The position numbers were made by a program, and so were the translations under genes. A DNA stretch of 64,000 nucleotides from Tipula vernalis (Eukaryota > Arthropoda > Insecta > Diptera > Tipulidae), in assembly GCA_958295665.1 (NCBI GenBank), contig OY282558.1, positions 187,652,015 to 187,716,014 on the forward strand. Reading direction: 5' to 3'. This document shows positions 44,530 to 55,105 of the stretch, in pieces. Numbering within the stretch: position 1 is the first letter of the stretch; each line of letters starts with the position of its first letter. The notes under the pieces are model-generated. The model saw only the letters and a list, made by a program, of their open reading frames with translations. It did not search any database and was not told where the DNA came from.

Positions 44530-45664
44530 TAAATAATTATAAAAACTAGGAATACAATTTTTGCTTCGCTCCGAAATTTTAAAAGCTTGATTACAAATCC
44601 TGATCGCTCAACCTCGCTAGAAGCCATTGATGTGCGCTTGCAGCGTTTAGACGCGTTGTGGAATTTCAATCACTAAAATCTCAAATTATCGTGGGCAATC
44701 TAACTTATGATACGCAAGCTGTAAAATTTGAGGATGAGTTCTTTGATGAGAAGACTGATTTGATGAAATTAAAAAAAGAAAAGTGCGCCCAGTAAACCCA
44801 CAACAAAAACACACAGATACTGGTTTGGAACCTCTTTTAAATGATATTTTTCAACAACAACGGAATTTTCTTGGAAGCTTGGGTGAAATAACCTTTAACG
44901 TAGCGAATCTTAGTGATGTGAAAGATAGCATTCAACTTCCAAAGGTCTCGATCGAAAAATTTGATGGTGTTTACAGGAATTGGAACCTCTTTTAAATGAT
45001 ATTTTTCAACAACAACGGAATTTTCTTGGAAGCTTGGGTGAAATAACCTTTAACGTAGCGAATCTTAATGATGTGAAAGATAGCATTCAACTTCCAAAGG
45101 TCTCGATCGAAAAATTTGATGGTGTTTACAGGAATTGGCCTTCTTTTGAAGATGCTTATGTTTCATCAATCCATAATAACCAGTCGTTGTCCAACATTAC
45201 AAAATTTAATTTGCTGAAGCGATTGCTAGAGGATGGCTCTGTAGCGTTAATTACAAATATTTTGGAAACGGAAGCAAATTACGATGAAGCGTGGTACAAG
45301 CTAATTACACGATACAGGAAACGAAAGCACATTCTAATGTCTTATAAGATCTTTAAGTGACAAGTCGGGTGAACTCTTATTTGGAATTCGTACTATGGGC
45401 CATGAAGCTGAATACCGCGATGCGTGGTTAATCCAAATCTTGCTGCGAATACTAGATGCTGAAACTAGGCAAGAGTGGGTGAAGGAATCTATGAATGAAG
45501 AGTTTCCATCAATTACTCAATTCTTGAATTTTTTGAATTTAAAATGTGATCTTATGGATGAAGGTATCTCTGAAGTTAAACACCTACAGCTTATTCGCCC
45601 TCATAAGCCGCCAGTCCATTTTTTACATGTAGCCACAAATCCACCAGTATGCCTTTTATTGTAA
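44530..45664 (+). pseudogene. BEL/Pao Gag with internal tandem duplication
   Basis: After a readable N-terminal RLQRLDALWNF region, LPKVSIEKFDGVYRNW and FEDAYVSSIHNNQSLSN identify the BEL gag (DUF1759-type), followed by YDEAWYKLITRYRK, LIQILLRILDAETRQEWV and ITQFLNFLNLKCDLM. A 164-bp segment is duplicated in tandem (44827-44990 and 44991-45154); as 164 is not a multiple of three it shifts the frame. Zinc knuckles are not evident. Confidence 0.8.
44827..45154 (+). repeat. 164-bp tandem duplication within gag
   Basis: GGAACCTCTTTTAAATGATA begins at 44827 and 44991; the copies differ at about one base (AGTGATG/AATGATG). Confidence 0.92.
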
Positions 45665-46700
45665 GAGAACCGGACGTATTTTATATCGGTGTATAAAATG
45701 CAGATTGCTAAACGGAAATGCACGCCGAACGGTTGCATCCCAGTTGTCGGTCTGTATCTGAGCAACTGGTACAGCGCCATGGATTGGCTCGTGCAAATTC
45801 ATCATGTCAGTGGCCTGTCAAATAAAAGAACTACTATCACAAAAGGGGTAGTAAGCATTGAAGTGTTATCCCGATTTTCACATGACTAAACGGTTGCGTC
45901 AGCAGAAACTGATGTTCCAAAACCAGAAGTCATTAAGTCGCTGAGGTTAGCGGATCCTCATGCTAGTGCTGCTTAGGAAATCGACTTATTATTGGGAGCA
46001 GATGTTGTTTTGTGATATAATTTATCCAGACAAAATCGTTACTGATGGCTAAACTCTAGCTCAGTCAACCATGTTTGGGTGGATCATCATCGCTCCTCCA
46101 AGACAGAATTTTAGTATAACGCAAAATTTCTCAACCGTTATCCAAGAGAATAACGTTAACGAAACACTCCAAAATTCTGGGAAATTGCGGAAGTGCCAAA
46201 CTGCTAACCTTTTCTCCAAGGTAGGGATCATTATGAATTACTATTCCAATCAACAGTTCGCAGAGAAAATAATGGAAAGTATCTAGTAAGGTCGCCATTC
46301 AAAGGCCACTAGGCCATTCCAAGTCAGCTGCGGTGAGGAGACTGTTATCCATGGAACCATGATTTCAGAGAGATCCATCTCTGGCAATGGCCTACCAAGA
46401 TTTTATGAAGGAGTATTTATCCCTCCATCATATGGAGTTGATTTCCGATAGCGAACCTTAAAAACGTGATTGTGAGAACTTTTATCTCCCATTTCATGCA
46501 GTTTTTAAGCCCGACAGCAGCACTAACTAAGCTTATTACCCGCGATTTTTATATTGACGACCTATTATCGGGTTGTGATGATGATGATACCGCAATTACA
46601 CGTGTAAAAAAGCTTATGACGATTTTAGACATTGCGGGATTTCGTTTACGCAAGTGGAAATCGAATTCCTGTTGAATTAAAAGATCTGCCTAGTATGGAA
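45665..46700 (+). pseudogene. BEL/Pao protease end and reverse transcriptase
   Basis: 46071-46286 begins MFGWIIIAPP, matching the end of the Pao protease linker; 46466-46675 has DFYIDDLLSGCD and GFRLRKWKSN, the YxDD active-site region and its following helix. Knuckle-like or protease core sequence between 45665 and 46050 is too decayed to delimit. Confidence 0.8.
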
Positions 46701-46751
46701 TTCTCCGATTAAACTTCAACAACGAGAACTCTTGGTATCCAGTGGAATCCA

Positions 46752-47480
46752 ATGCTTGACGTGTTTCAATTTACAATCGAACTTCCTGCTTCGTTTACAC
46801 TAACTAAAAGACAGCTGCTCTACGAAGTTTCAAGGATCTTCGATCCAGTCGGTTGGTTACCTCCAACTGCGATTAATATGAAAGTACTATTTCAGCAAAT
46901 GTGGTGTTTAAAAATTGATTGGGATGGCCAGCTTCCTCAGCAAATTTTGTATCAATGGTTGGTATTGAGGGAGAAACTTGTCATGTTGAATGAGATTGAA
47001 ATTCCGCGTTATGTCCAACTAAGTCATAGGGTTAGTGAAGTACAATTGCACGTGTTTGCTCGGCTTGCTCAGCGGTTGCATATCTTCGCGTGATAACTGA
47101 AACTGGGGATATTCAAACTTAACTGCTAATCGCAAAGACTAAGGTGGCTCCATTTATACAGATTACGCTTCCACGACTAGAATTCACTCAGACTTTCAGC
47201 AACAAAAATTGTGAAATATGTACTTGAAGTGTTTAAGGAGCATAAGCTGAAAATATTTGGCTAAACGGATTTCGAAATTGTACTGGCACGGTTGTCAGAC
47301 GAGCCAAGAAGGTGGAAGACGTTCATCGCTAATCGAACATCACAAATTCTTCGCATTACTTTACGATATCATTGGTACCATGTTCCATCTCATGAAAATC
47401 CAGCAGATTCAAAAGCTTTTGATTTAAATTTTTGTAAGACTTTTGGTGTATATGAAAATTGTTTTATTTATTGGCTGTGA
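46752..47480 (+). pseudogene. BEL/Pao A17-type domain and RNase H region
   Basis: 46752-47093 reads LTKRQLLYEVSRIFDPVGWL, MWCLKIDWDGQLP and IPRYVQL. 47292-47480 gives WKTFIANRTSQI and YHWYHVPSHENPAD, the RNase H-side motif (VPS-NPAD). Sequence ends near 47480. Confidence 0.85.
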
Positions 47481-48944
47481 ACCCTATACTAAAAGTGAAA
47501 CTTTTAATATAACTCTCTTACTTGCAGTACTTTAAGTGAAATGTTATAAATTTTCATGCATAAATTTGCCGATGTTACCGATTGTGCTTTTGATTTTACT
47601 CATTCATATCAGATCGTTGTATATCAATAGAGAAATATAACAACGAATTTAATCCCGATCAACTGTCGAAAGCCCAGAAGTTAACATTTTTAAACGATAA
47701 ACGCATTTTTCGAATTGGTAGTTTTTAAAGGTGTAATCTATTCTAAACTTATTCATTTGAGCCAACAATTGAAAACAATAAAAATTTATTATGTTAAGTC
47801 AACATTTATCCTGCATTCCTGCAAAAATTTCAAAAATCAGACAATTTATTGTAAAATTGAAAATGTCTATAAAAATTTCGACTAATTAAATTTGACTACT
47901 ATTCGTAAATACAAAACATAAATTCTTGTTTTATGTGTTGCTTCCACACATAGTGTTTACAAAACATAAATTATAATGTATGTACAAATACAATAGAACA
48001 TAAAATGTATAAAATTTTCAATTTTATTACAGTTAAATTGCAAATATTTTATTCAAAAAAACAAAAAAAAACATAAAAAAGCATCTAACAAAAAACTTTT
48101 TATCGTTTAAGCACAAAAATAATATAAAATTTTGTTTTAAATATACATACATAAAAATAACATAAATACGAATTATTTTTTTGTTACAGCAAAAAAATGT
48201 GTTTTTTGTACAATTTTTGGTCCAAAAAAAAACCTTTATGTCTACTGTACTCGTACATATTTTAAATTTCTGCAAAATACACAATAGCTAGTTTTGAAAA
48301 TTTCCTAAAGTTTTTGTTTTTTACTCGTATTACCAATGCATATTTTGGATAAACATATTTATGTGTATTACTTTCACTATGAATACAATCATTTTAAAAT
48401 ACGTGCACCGTATAATGTAGCATACACTGGTATGTATCATTTTCATTTGTTTTGTTTTCGGAAGTAATACAGAGATCAGTAATCTTTTCACTGATTACAC
48501 CATTAAAGAAACGTGATAACTTTTTATCACTGTTGTGTAAACATTTACTGAGATATAGATTTGGTTAAATGTTAAGCTAAATATTTTAGACACTATATTC
48601 TTATAAATAGGTCAATTATGGGGTATATTCTCCATTCGGTCGCAAATCAGCAATTTTATTATGAAAAAATAAACGATTTGCGACTTATATTTAATCTTTA
48701 GTTTCATTACATCTTTAGTACCTAACTTATTCAAATAAGTATCCTATCGAGGTGACTTATTTTCTATCCCTTTCTTACAAAAAAATCTAAATTGCTTGTC
48801 ATTTTGCCTATGAATATTTTTCTAAGGTAGCGTGATACCGAAAAATTTAAAATTTGCTCTTGAAAAACACTGAAGTAAAAAATGAATTCTTTCAGATAAT
48901 TAATTATTTAGAGGTCCTCAAAATTCAATACTTTTATTGTTTTA
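47481..48944. other. no gene seen
   Basis: AT-rich sequence. A few small hairpins (e.g. AATCTTTTCACTGATT near 48482-48497) but no coding features. Confidence 0.5.
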
Positions 48945-49185
48945 TCACAGAATATATATATAAACAGAACAATATCTTCTATTGCGCTTTAATCCTAAGT
49001 TTGTGAACAAATATTTAAATTAAGATTTAGAAAAGATACAAAAACAATTCTGTATGGAATCAATGAAACAAAACAAAAATACAAAAATGTTTGTACAATT
49101 TTAAAAGGAAAGCGAAATCTTCACACTTTGTAATTTGTTTAAAAGAGATAGATGTTCATAAATAATTTTTGATTTTGATCTAGTT
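48945..49185 (+). repeat. long inverted repeat, left arm
   Basis: Reverse complement of ~55659-55930 with moderate divergence: shared blocks include CACAGAATATATATATAAAC, GGATTAAA-type and TGTATGGAATCAATGAAAC. The PIF/Harbinger element lies between the arms. Confidence 0.8.
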
Positions 49186-49384
49186 AGCTTTGCGAAACTT
49201 TAAAATCAAATCAAAAAATAAACAGAGGACCACTAATTGTTTTTGATGACGAGATACAAAATTATACAAATAAAAGTGAAATGATACATAAACACAAACA
49301 CAACCTTATTCAAGTTTTGTTTTTGCCTCTATTATTTGTTTGATATGATTTGGTATCCCGTTATCGGAAACAATATAAGGTCCT

Positions 49385-49387
49385 TTA
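49385..49387. repeat. TTA target duplication of PIF/Harbinger, left
   Basis: TTA before GGGCCTCATAC; matched at 55657-55659. Confidence 0.8.
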
Positions 49388-49520
49388 GGGCCTCATACAC
49401 GACACAATCATGCATGTGCAATCGTGTGATTGTACAATCACGTTTTTTCCTCGCACGGCACATGCATATTGCACATTCATCAGTTTTAAAATATGCTTGA
49501 GGCTTGTATTGCACTTTTAA

Positions 49521-49879
49521 TTGGATTATCAATACGAAGGAAAAAAAAGAAATAGAAAACTTTGGGTGAAAGAATGGTATAAAAAACGTAATGATCATGG
49601 GCATTCGAAATTAATAAAAGAATTAGAAAACACATCTATTTACGATTATAATAATTTCCTTCGCATGAGTAAACCAAATTACATGGAATTATTAGGAAAA
49701 GTTGAACCATTCATTATTAAACAAACAACTATAATGAGAAAACCTATTTCACCAAATGAACCCTTAACATTACGTTTTCTTGCAACCGGAGAAACGTTTG
49801 AGGAGCTTAAGGGCAGGAAGGCAAGATTGAAATGGAAACTTGTGAAGCTATTATTACAGTGTTAAGAGATAGTATTAAA
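49521..49879 (+). pseudogene. PIF/Harbinger transposase, exon 1
   Basis: Begins with basic KKRNRKLWVKEWYKKRN, then LSKPNYMELLGKVEPFI-like helix and LTLRFLATGETF, the conserved N-terminal region of Harbinger transposases. After GETF about 11 foreign codons (EELKGRKARLK) replace the expected helix, and the family sequence resumes in another frame as METCEAIITVLRDSIK. A good donor GTGAGT lies at 49880. Confidence 0.8.
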
Positions 49880-50469
49880 GTGAGTAAAAGATTTATTTCA
49901 TTTATATTTTTAATTCAAATATACATAATATACATGTTTTTGTTTTAAATCAAACTTCAAAATTATGTATGAATTGTTGAACATTTGAATAATTTGTTTG
50001 AACATTTAATTGATCTTCTTGCAAATTTGATGCATCTCTTGAATTCAAATATATTATACTGTGTGAAGGCATGGAAGGTGATAAAGAAGAAGAATGGCTT
50101 AAATCGTTCCACAAAGGGGTTAATGTCTGTACTTCCGCATGACTTAATACATTTTGTATTTTCTGTGGCATGTTTTCATTTAAATGTCCTAAACATCCAT
50201 GAAATAGGACGTCTGAAATAATTTTTCTTGCAATAACTTTTTGTTTACTTGACAATTCGCCATATTGTAATGCCCATTCTTTGTTCATCATATCATTAGC
50301 GCTGTCTTTAAGGTGCTCGCAAGCCAATTTAATTAAATTGTCTTCTTCAGTCATATCCTTTTCTTTTTTGCTGTTGGACCTTCACTCTGAAATAAGAAAA
50401 AATTTGACTTAATTTAATAAAAATTAGTTTTACTTGTTTAATTTCTCTAAAAACTATTTTCTTTTCTAG
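49880..50469 (+). other. predicted transposase intron hosting a minus-strand exon
   Basis: Donor GTGAGT at 49880 and acceptor TTTTCTAG ending 50469 join DSIK to LPTNLDEW in frame, the usual continuation in this family. The minus-strand second exon of the MADF gene (49950-50396) fills most of it. Confidence 0.75.
49950..50396 (-). pseudogene. PIF/Harbinger MADF/BESS-like protein, exon 2
   Basis: Minus strand. An acceptor TTCTTATTTCAG precedes the exon start at 50396. The protein part has a basic KKKR patch, then LIKLACEHLKDSANDM, EWALQYGELSSKQKVIARKIISDVLF and GHLNE, the helix pair at the C-terminus of the MADF-BESS proteins encoded by PIF/Harbinger transposons. The tail is Ser/Asn-rich, ending at 49950. 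This exon itself is open. Confidence 0.78.
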
Positions 50470-50852
50470 CTACCCACAAACCTTGACGAATGGAAAAAAG
50501 AGGCAAACTCCTTTGGTAAAATGTGGAATTTCCCCAATTGCATTGGGCCTATTGACGGAAAACACGTTAACATAACCAAGCCACCTCATTCTGGATCATA
50601 TTATTTTAATTATAACGGAAATTTTTCAATTATACTTATGGCAATTACAAATGCCAAATATGAATATATGATGGTCGATGTTGGTATGAATGGAAGAGCT
50701 TCAGATGGTGGTGTATTTAAGCAAACAAAGTTTTTTGAAAAACCTGAAAAGAAAACTTTGTATCTGCAAAATCATGAGGCTTTACCAGGAACAAATGAAA
50801 ATGTGCCATTTGTCTTTGTTAGCGATGATGCGTTTCAGTTAATGGAAAATAT
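50470..50852 (+). pseudogene. PIF/Harbinger transposase, exon 2 first part
   Basis: LPTNLDEWKK, MWNFPNCIGPIDGKHVNI (first catalytic Asp), SGSYYFNYNGNFSIILMA, YEYMMVDVGMNGRASDGGVF (second Asp), then FVFVSDDAFQLMENI. The reading is uninterrupted up to the solo LTR at 50853, and continues in the 61-bp stretch between the two LTR insertions and again from 54659. Confidence 0.9.
50849..50852. repeat. ATAT target duplication of solo LTR, left
   Basis: ATAT repeated at 51308-51311. Confidence 0.75.
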
Positions 50853-51307
50853 TGTTACGTTTTTGCCTTGTCACTCAAGGTTCGTATCACTGGATTGTGA
50901 ATAATACAAAATCAATTTAATTTATCTACAACGAATTTATTTATTTCACAAAATTTATTACAACGCAGTTTATCAATAAAAATTCACAAAATCACTTTAT
51001 ATAAATTATTCTCAAATTTTATTGTTCACTTATAATTTTTATTTCGCACCACAACACTTGTTTAATCACTTTTTAATTACTTTTTAATCTTCACACTGTC
51101 GCTTACCAAATAATATTAATCCAATTCGACTTCGTTCTCCTTTTTATATAAACAAACCACACTTCTAGAAAGCTCTTGACTTTTCTAGTTAGAATAGCGT
51201 AGAAACATTACGTAACAATTTTATCATGGGAAATTCCATTTTAGTACAGTTAAACATTGAGCTGTTCATTTAACTTCTTCTAGTACACACTAGGTGTCAC
51301 CGTCACA
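50853..51307 (-). mobile_element. solo LTR, same family as 51369-54654
   Basis: 455 bp, the reverse complement of the 497-bp LTRs at 51369 and 54158 with visible divergence and small deletions. Flanked by ATAT. Starts TGTTACGTTTTTGCC and ends CACCGTCACA on the plus strand. An isolated LTR arises by recombination between the two LTRs of a full element. Inserted in PIF transposase. Confidence 0.9.
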
Positions 51308-51368
51308 ATATTATGAAACCGTATAGTCATACTACTATGAAGAAGAAGGAAATTATTTTTAATTATAG
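51308..51368 (+). pseudogene. PIF/Harbinger transposase, 61-bp middle segment
   Basis: This short interval between the two LTR insertions reads MKPYSHTTMKKKEIIFNYR, linking LMENI upstream with LSRAHRTV downstream. It proves that both LTR elements inserted separately. Confidence 0.9.
51365..51368. repeat. ATAG target duplication, left
   Basis: ATAG repeated at 54655-54658. Confidence 0.8.
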
Positions 51369-51865
51369 TGTGACGGTGACACATAGTGTGTAATAGAATA
51401 AGTAAAACTAATAGCTCAATGTTTACTGTACTAAATGGAATTTTCCATGATAAAAATTGTTACGTAATGTTTCTACGCTATTCCAACTGGAAAAGTCGTG
51501 AACTTTCGAGAAGCTTGGTTTGTGTATATAAAAAGGTGAACAAGATCGAATAGGATGATTCGTATTTGGAACGCGATTGAGTAAACTTGTAAGATTATTA
51601 GTAGTATTTGGAAAGCGACAGTGTGAAGATTAAAAAGTAATTAAAAAGTGATTTAAAAAGTGCTGTAGTGCGAAATAAAAATTATAAGTGAATAGTAAAA
51701 TTGTGTAAAAATTATTTAAAGAGATTTTGTGAATTTTTATTGATAAACTGTGTTGTAATAATTCTTGTGTGAAATAAATAAATTCGTTGGAGATAAATTA
51801 AATTGATTTTGTATTATTCACAATCCAGTGATACGAACCTTGATTAACAAGGCAAAAACGTAACA
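51369..51865 (+). repeat. 5' LTR
   Basis: Starts TGTGACGGTGACACATAG, ends CAAAAACGTAACA. Contains GTATATAAAAAGG (51517-51530), a likely TATA box. Confidence 0.92.
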
Positions 51866-51866
51866 A

Positions 51867-51884
51867 TTGGTGACAGCGGTGGGA
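51867..51884 (+). other. primer binding site
   Basis: TTGGTGACAGCGGTGGGA starts two bases after the LTR. The TGGTGACA...GTGGGA form suggests a Leu-type tRNA, which I have not verified. Confidence 0.6.
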
Positions 51885-51907
51885 TTGTGAATAAAAAGAT
51901 AAAGAAA

Positions 51908-52172
51908 ATGATTCTCAACGAATTAAAAGTTCCAGAATTAAAGAGGGAACTTGAGAAACGGGGTTTGGCTACTGATGGTAGTAAAACAGCTTGCAACAGC
52001 AGCTGACCATCATGATTTTGGCGGGGAAGTAATTGATGCGGCAACTGTAGAGAAAGAAGGAGATAAACAACCGTCAGACGAAACAACACAAACACCATCT
52101 GGAAGTTTCGATTTGTCACAATTAATGGCTGCTATGAAGCAGATGATGGCACAACAAATAGAGAAAATTTAA
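51908..52172 (+). pseudogene. Gag N-terminal part with SAP domain, shifted
   Basis: ATG at 51908 begins MILNELKVPELKRELEKRGL, then ATDGSK, a SAP DNA-binding-like motif. It is one base out of phase with the rest: the second frame runs from ~51990 (ATAADHHDFGG) to a stop TAA at 52170, after which the same frame continues directly into the 642-codon ORF. So two lesions (one shift, one stop) disable the full-length protein. Confidence 0.75.
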
Positions 52173-52253
52173 CAACCAATCCAGGAAATTGCAGATGGGC
52201 AAAAGAGAATTGACGAGAAACTTCTCGAATTATCTACTAACATACACGGCGAA

Positions 52254-54182
52254 GTGGAGAAGCTGCAAATGGAGATTCAAAAGATTGACGACAAATTAGA
52301 AACGAAGGTTCAACATGTTGAAGAGAAATTGCAAATGGAGATTCAACAAGTTGTGGAAAAATGTCAACTTCTCGAGAAAGATTTAACTGATGTCAAGGCA
52401 AGTGGAACAACGACGCAAGTGGTTCAGACCATCCAATCAATCAAGTTAATGCCACCAACATTCGACGGAACAACATCTTTCGGCATTTTCAAATTTCAAT
52501 TTGAAACGGCAGCCAATCAAAACCGTTGGAATGATGAACATCTTGTCGCAGCGCTAATTGTGGCCCTAAAAGGTGAAGCAGCAGAGGCCTTACAAACCAT
52601 TCCAGAAAAGGATCGCACCAGTTATCTCGAAATTATGAAGGTGCTGGATCGGAAGTACGGCAGTGACCACAAGAGGGAAATCTATCGTATGGAATTGAAA
52701 AACCGCTATCAAAAGGGAGGAGAATCGCTACAGGAATTTTCATCGCCAATCAAGCGATTAGTACATCTAGCACATACCAGTACATCGGCCGATTATATGG
52801 AAAGGCTAAAAATTGACGCATTCATTGACGCCATTCGAGATCCAGAGACACGCAGGGCGGTGATGTTATCACCTAAAGCGACCTTCGCGGAAACCGTTGC
52901 GTTTGCGTTGACGATCGAGGCTGTGCGGAGCTTAACAAGACCGTCATTATATAGGCGCCAAATGAACTCAGACAAGGACGGCAGCAGGGAGCGAATGGTA
53001 CCGAAAGGCGGAAGAGGCAGGCTTAGATGTTGGAAATGTGACAAGTTGGGTCACATTTCAATGGACTGTCGGGAAGTAATACATGGAGAGAGAAGATCGC
53101 CACCTTTTATGCGGGCAAACGCCGAACGGTCGGGACAAAGTTGTAGAAGCAGCGAGCGAAGATGTTGGGTATGTAACAGGATTGGTCATATCTCGCGGGA
53201 TTGTTTGGAAGCAGGAGGAAAGCGGCACGGATCACCATCTTCCGTGGAAAGAGCACGAAGAGGAGAGCAGGGAACGGATGAGCGGATGGCAACAGTCGGT
53301 AAAGTGGAAAGGTTAGAAGTCAGTTTGGAAGAACCGAAGCTGTCTTCACCGTCTGGTTGCCCCATAACATTCATCCCTGTTACGAGTGAAGCACGAGGCG
53401 GAAGCAGCGTCATAGTTAGGGGCGGTGTTGATGGGAGGAGGTGTATTATTACGCTGGATACCGGAGCAACCCACACAATTGTTCGGAAAGATTTGATCGT
53501 AGGAGCAGTGCAGCTAGTTGATGGGTTAAAATTAAGAATGGCAAATGGGGAGAGTGCAATGATTAAAGGGAAAAAGATCGTGAGCATAAGGATCGGCGAG
53601 ACTCTTTTCCCACACGAAGTTCTGGTCGCAGACATTGTGGACGAGGTCATTTTGGGAACGGACTTCATGAGGATGAATGACTTTGTGTTGGATTTTGGAC
53701 GAGGAATATTGAGCAGCGATAACATCGAGCTGAATCTTAAATTTAACGGTACGGATGTGACAGTAAGGCGAGTAACAATCAGTCATTGCGAGGAACTGCC
53801 ATCGAAATCTGAAACAATTGTTGAGGAAACCAAAGATCACCAGGTTAAGCAGACATTGGATAAGAAGGGCCGAGTTGTGCGAGGTAGAGTGCGAGTGTCG
53901 AGCGACTGGATGAGAACTCGATGTGCCATACAGGCAAATGGCCAGGGATTACACGAGGGGCAATTGGTGTGGCTTCACAACTCGCAACAAAAAAAGAGGG
54001 ATTTATCGGCAAAAGTGCAGGTTTTATGGACGGCACCCTACAGGACAAGAAAAGGACAAGGAGGTAAACCAATGGCGGTACATTTAGAGAGGCTGGCCCT
54101 CTACCGAGGAGGTAATTTCGGTCCTGTTCGGGACGAACAGGCTTATGTGAGGGGTAGTGTGACGGTGACACGTAGTGTGTAA
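52254..54182 (+). CDS. Gag-protease-integrase C-terminal fusion protein
   Basis: 642 codons. Residues 1-60 form a coiled coil. 65-235 are a Ty3/gypsy capsid (PPTFDGTTSFGIFKFQFE, YQKGGESLQEFSSPI). Two CX2CX4HX4C zinc knuckles start at C259 and C304. An aspartic protease has LDTGATHTIV with D402 and later ILGTDFM. At ~530-555 the sequence jumps to EGQLVWLHNSQQKK and APYRT...VHLERLALYRG, the C-terminal domain of a gypsy integrase, in frame. Reverse transcriptase and the integrase core are missing. The stop lies 25 bases inside the 3' LTR. The ATG at 52254 is the first in this uninterrupted stretch; upstream codons to 52173 are also open. Confidence 0.9.
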   Translation: MEKLQMEIQKIDDKLETKVQHVEEKLQMEIQQVVEKCQLLEKDLTDVKASGTTTQVVQTIQSIKLMPPTFDGTTSFGIFKFQFETAANQNRWNDEHLVAALIVALKGEAAEALQTIPEKDRTSYLEIMKVLDRKYGSDHKREIYRMELKNRYQKGGESLQEFSSPIKRLVHLAHTSTSADYMERLKIDAFIDAIRDPETRRAVMLSPKATFAETVAFALTIEAVRSLTRPSLYRRQMNSDKDGSRERMVPKGGRGRLRCWKCDKLGHISMDCREVIHGERRSPPFMRANAERSGQSCRSSERRCWVCNRIGHISRDCLEAGGKRHGSPSSVERARRGEQGTDERMATVGKVERLEVSLEEPKLSSPSGCPITFIPVTSEARGGSSVIVRGGVDGRRCIITLDTGATHTIVRKDLIVGAVQLVDGLKLRMANGESAMIKGKKIVSIRIGETLFPHEVLVADIVDEVILGTDFMRMNDFVLDFGRGILSSDNIELNLKFNGTDVTVRRVTISHCEELPSKSETIVEETKDHQVKQTLDKKGRVVRGRVRVSSDWMRTRCAIQANGQGLHEGQLVWLHNSQQKKRDLSAKVQVLWTAPYRTRKGQGGKPMAVHLERLALYRGGNFGPVRDEQAYVRGSVTVTRSV

Positions 54183-54654
54183 TAGAATAAGTAAAACTAA
54201 TAGCTCAATGTTTACTGTACTAAATGGAATTTTCCATGATAAAAATTGTTACGTAATGTTTCTACGCTATTCCAACTGGAAAAGTCGTGAACTTTCGAGA
54301 AGCTTGGTTTGTGTATATAAAAAGGCGAACAAGATCGAATTGGATGATTCGTATTTGGAACGCGATAGAGTAAACTTGTAAGATTATTGGTAGTATTTGG
54401 AAAGCGACAGTGTGAAGATTAAAAAGTAATTAAAAAGTGATTTAAAAAGTGTTGTAGTGCGGAATAAAAATTATAAGTGAATAGTAAAATTGTGTAAAAA
54501 TTATTTAAAGAGATTTTGTGAATTTTTATTGATAAACTGTGTTGTAATAATTCTTGTGTGAAATTAATAAATTCGTTGGAGATAAATTAAATTGATTTTG
54601 TATTATTCACAATCCAGTGATACGAACCTTGATTGACAAGGCAAAAACGTAACA
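54158..54654 (+). repeat. 3' LTR
   Basis: 497 bp, like 51369-51865, ending GCAAAAACGTAACA; differences include G for A at the 15th base. Confidence 0.92.
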
Positions 54655-54658
54655 ATAG

Positions 54659-54962
54659 ATTATCACGTGCTCACCGTACTGTCAAAAATGTTTTCGGAAT
54701 TATGGCCTCACGATTTAGGAATTTGCTAAAAACCATAAATTTAAATCCAGAAAAGGTAACTACAATAACATTGGCTTGTTGCTATTTGCATAATTACCTA
54801 AGAAAACAGCAAGAAACCATTTATTTAAACAACGGTTTTGATAAAGAAGACATCAATCGAACAGAAATTATTGAAGCCGAATGGCATCGCAATAATGATC
54901 ACCTGGATACGATTCATATTACACAAGCACGAAACGGAAGTAGTGACGCAAAGGATATCTGA
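54659..54962 (+). pseudogene. PIF/Harbinger transposase, final part
   Basis: LSRAHRTVKNVFGIMASRF, then LNPEKVTTITLACCYLHNYL, the end of the DDE_Tnp_4 domain containing the third acidic region (normally RTVENAFG: here Lys replaces the catalytic Glu), and an acidic tail to the stop at 54960. Together with 49521-51368 this is the whole transposase. Confidence 0.9.
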
Positions 54963-55105
54963 AATAAATTTTGCGAGTATTTTAATACGTCAGGTGCCGT
55001 ACCATAGCAAAATAAAGTGTACGAAAAAATTATTAATCAAAAAAATGTTACCGTTAAATAGTAGTTGTAAATTTTATTGTATGAAATAAAATAAAAATTA
55101 CTTAC

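Larger units (their letters stand above)
44381..47480 (+). mobile_element. BEL/Pao remnant, plus strand
   Basis: Primer site, gag, protease end, reverse transcriptase, A17-type domain and RNase H-side sequence follow in order on the plus strand; integrase, env and 3' LTR are missing. Numerous stops. Confidence 0.85.
51369..54654 (+). mobile_element. 3.29-kb LTR retrotransposon with Gag-protease-integrase-tail ORF
   Basis: Two 497-bp LTRs with about nine differences by eye (~2%), an ATAG duplication, a primer-site-like TGGTGACAGCGGTGGGA right after the 5' LTR, a purine-rich GTGAGGGGTAG before the 3' LTR, and a near-intact coding region. Reverse transcriptase, RNase H and most of integrase are absent, so it depends on a helper. 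Young relative to its host transposon. Confidence 0.92.

Noticed and set aside
53186..53840. Minus-strand frames of 102-179 codons opposite the Gag fusion ORF
   Set aside because: Antisense shadows of the well-supported plus-strand ORF with zinc knuckles and protease motifs.
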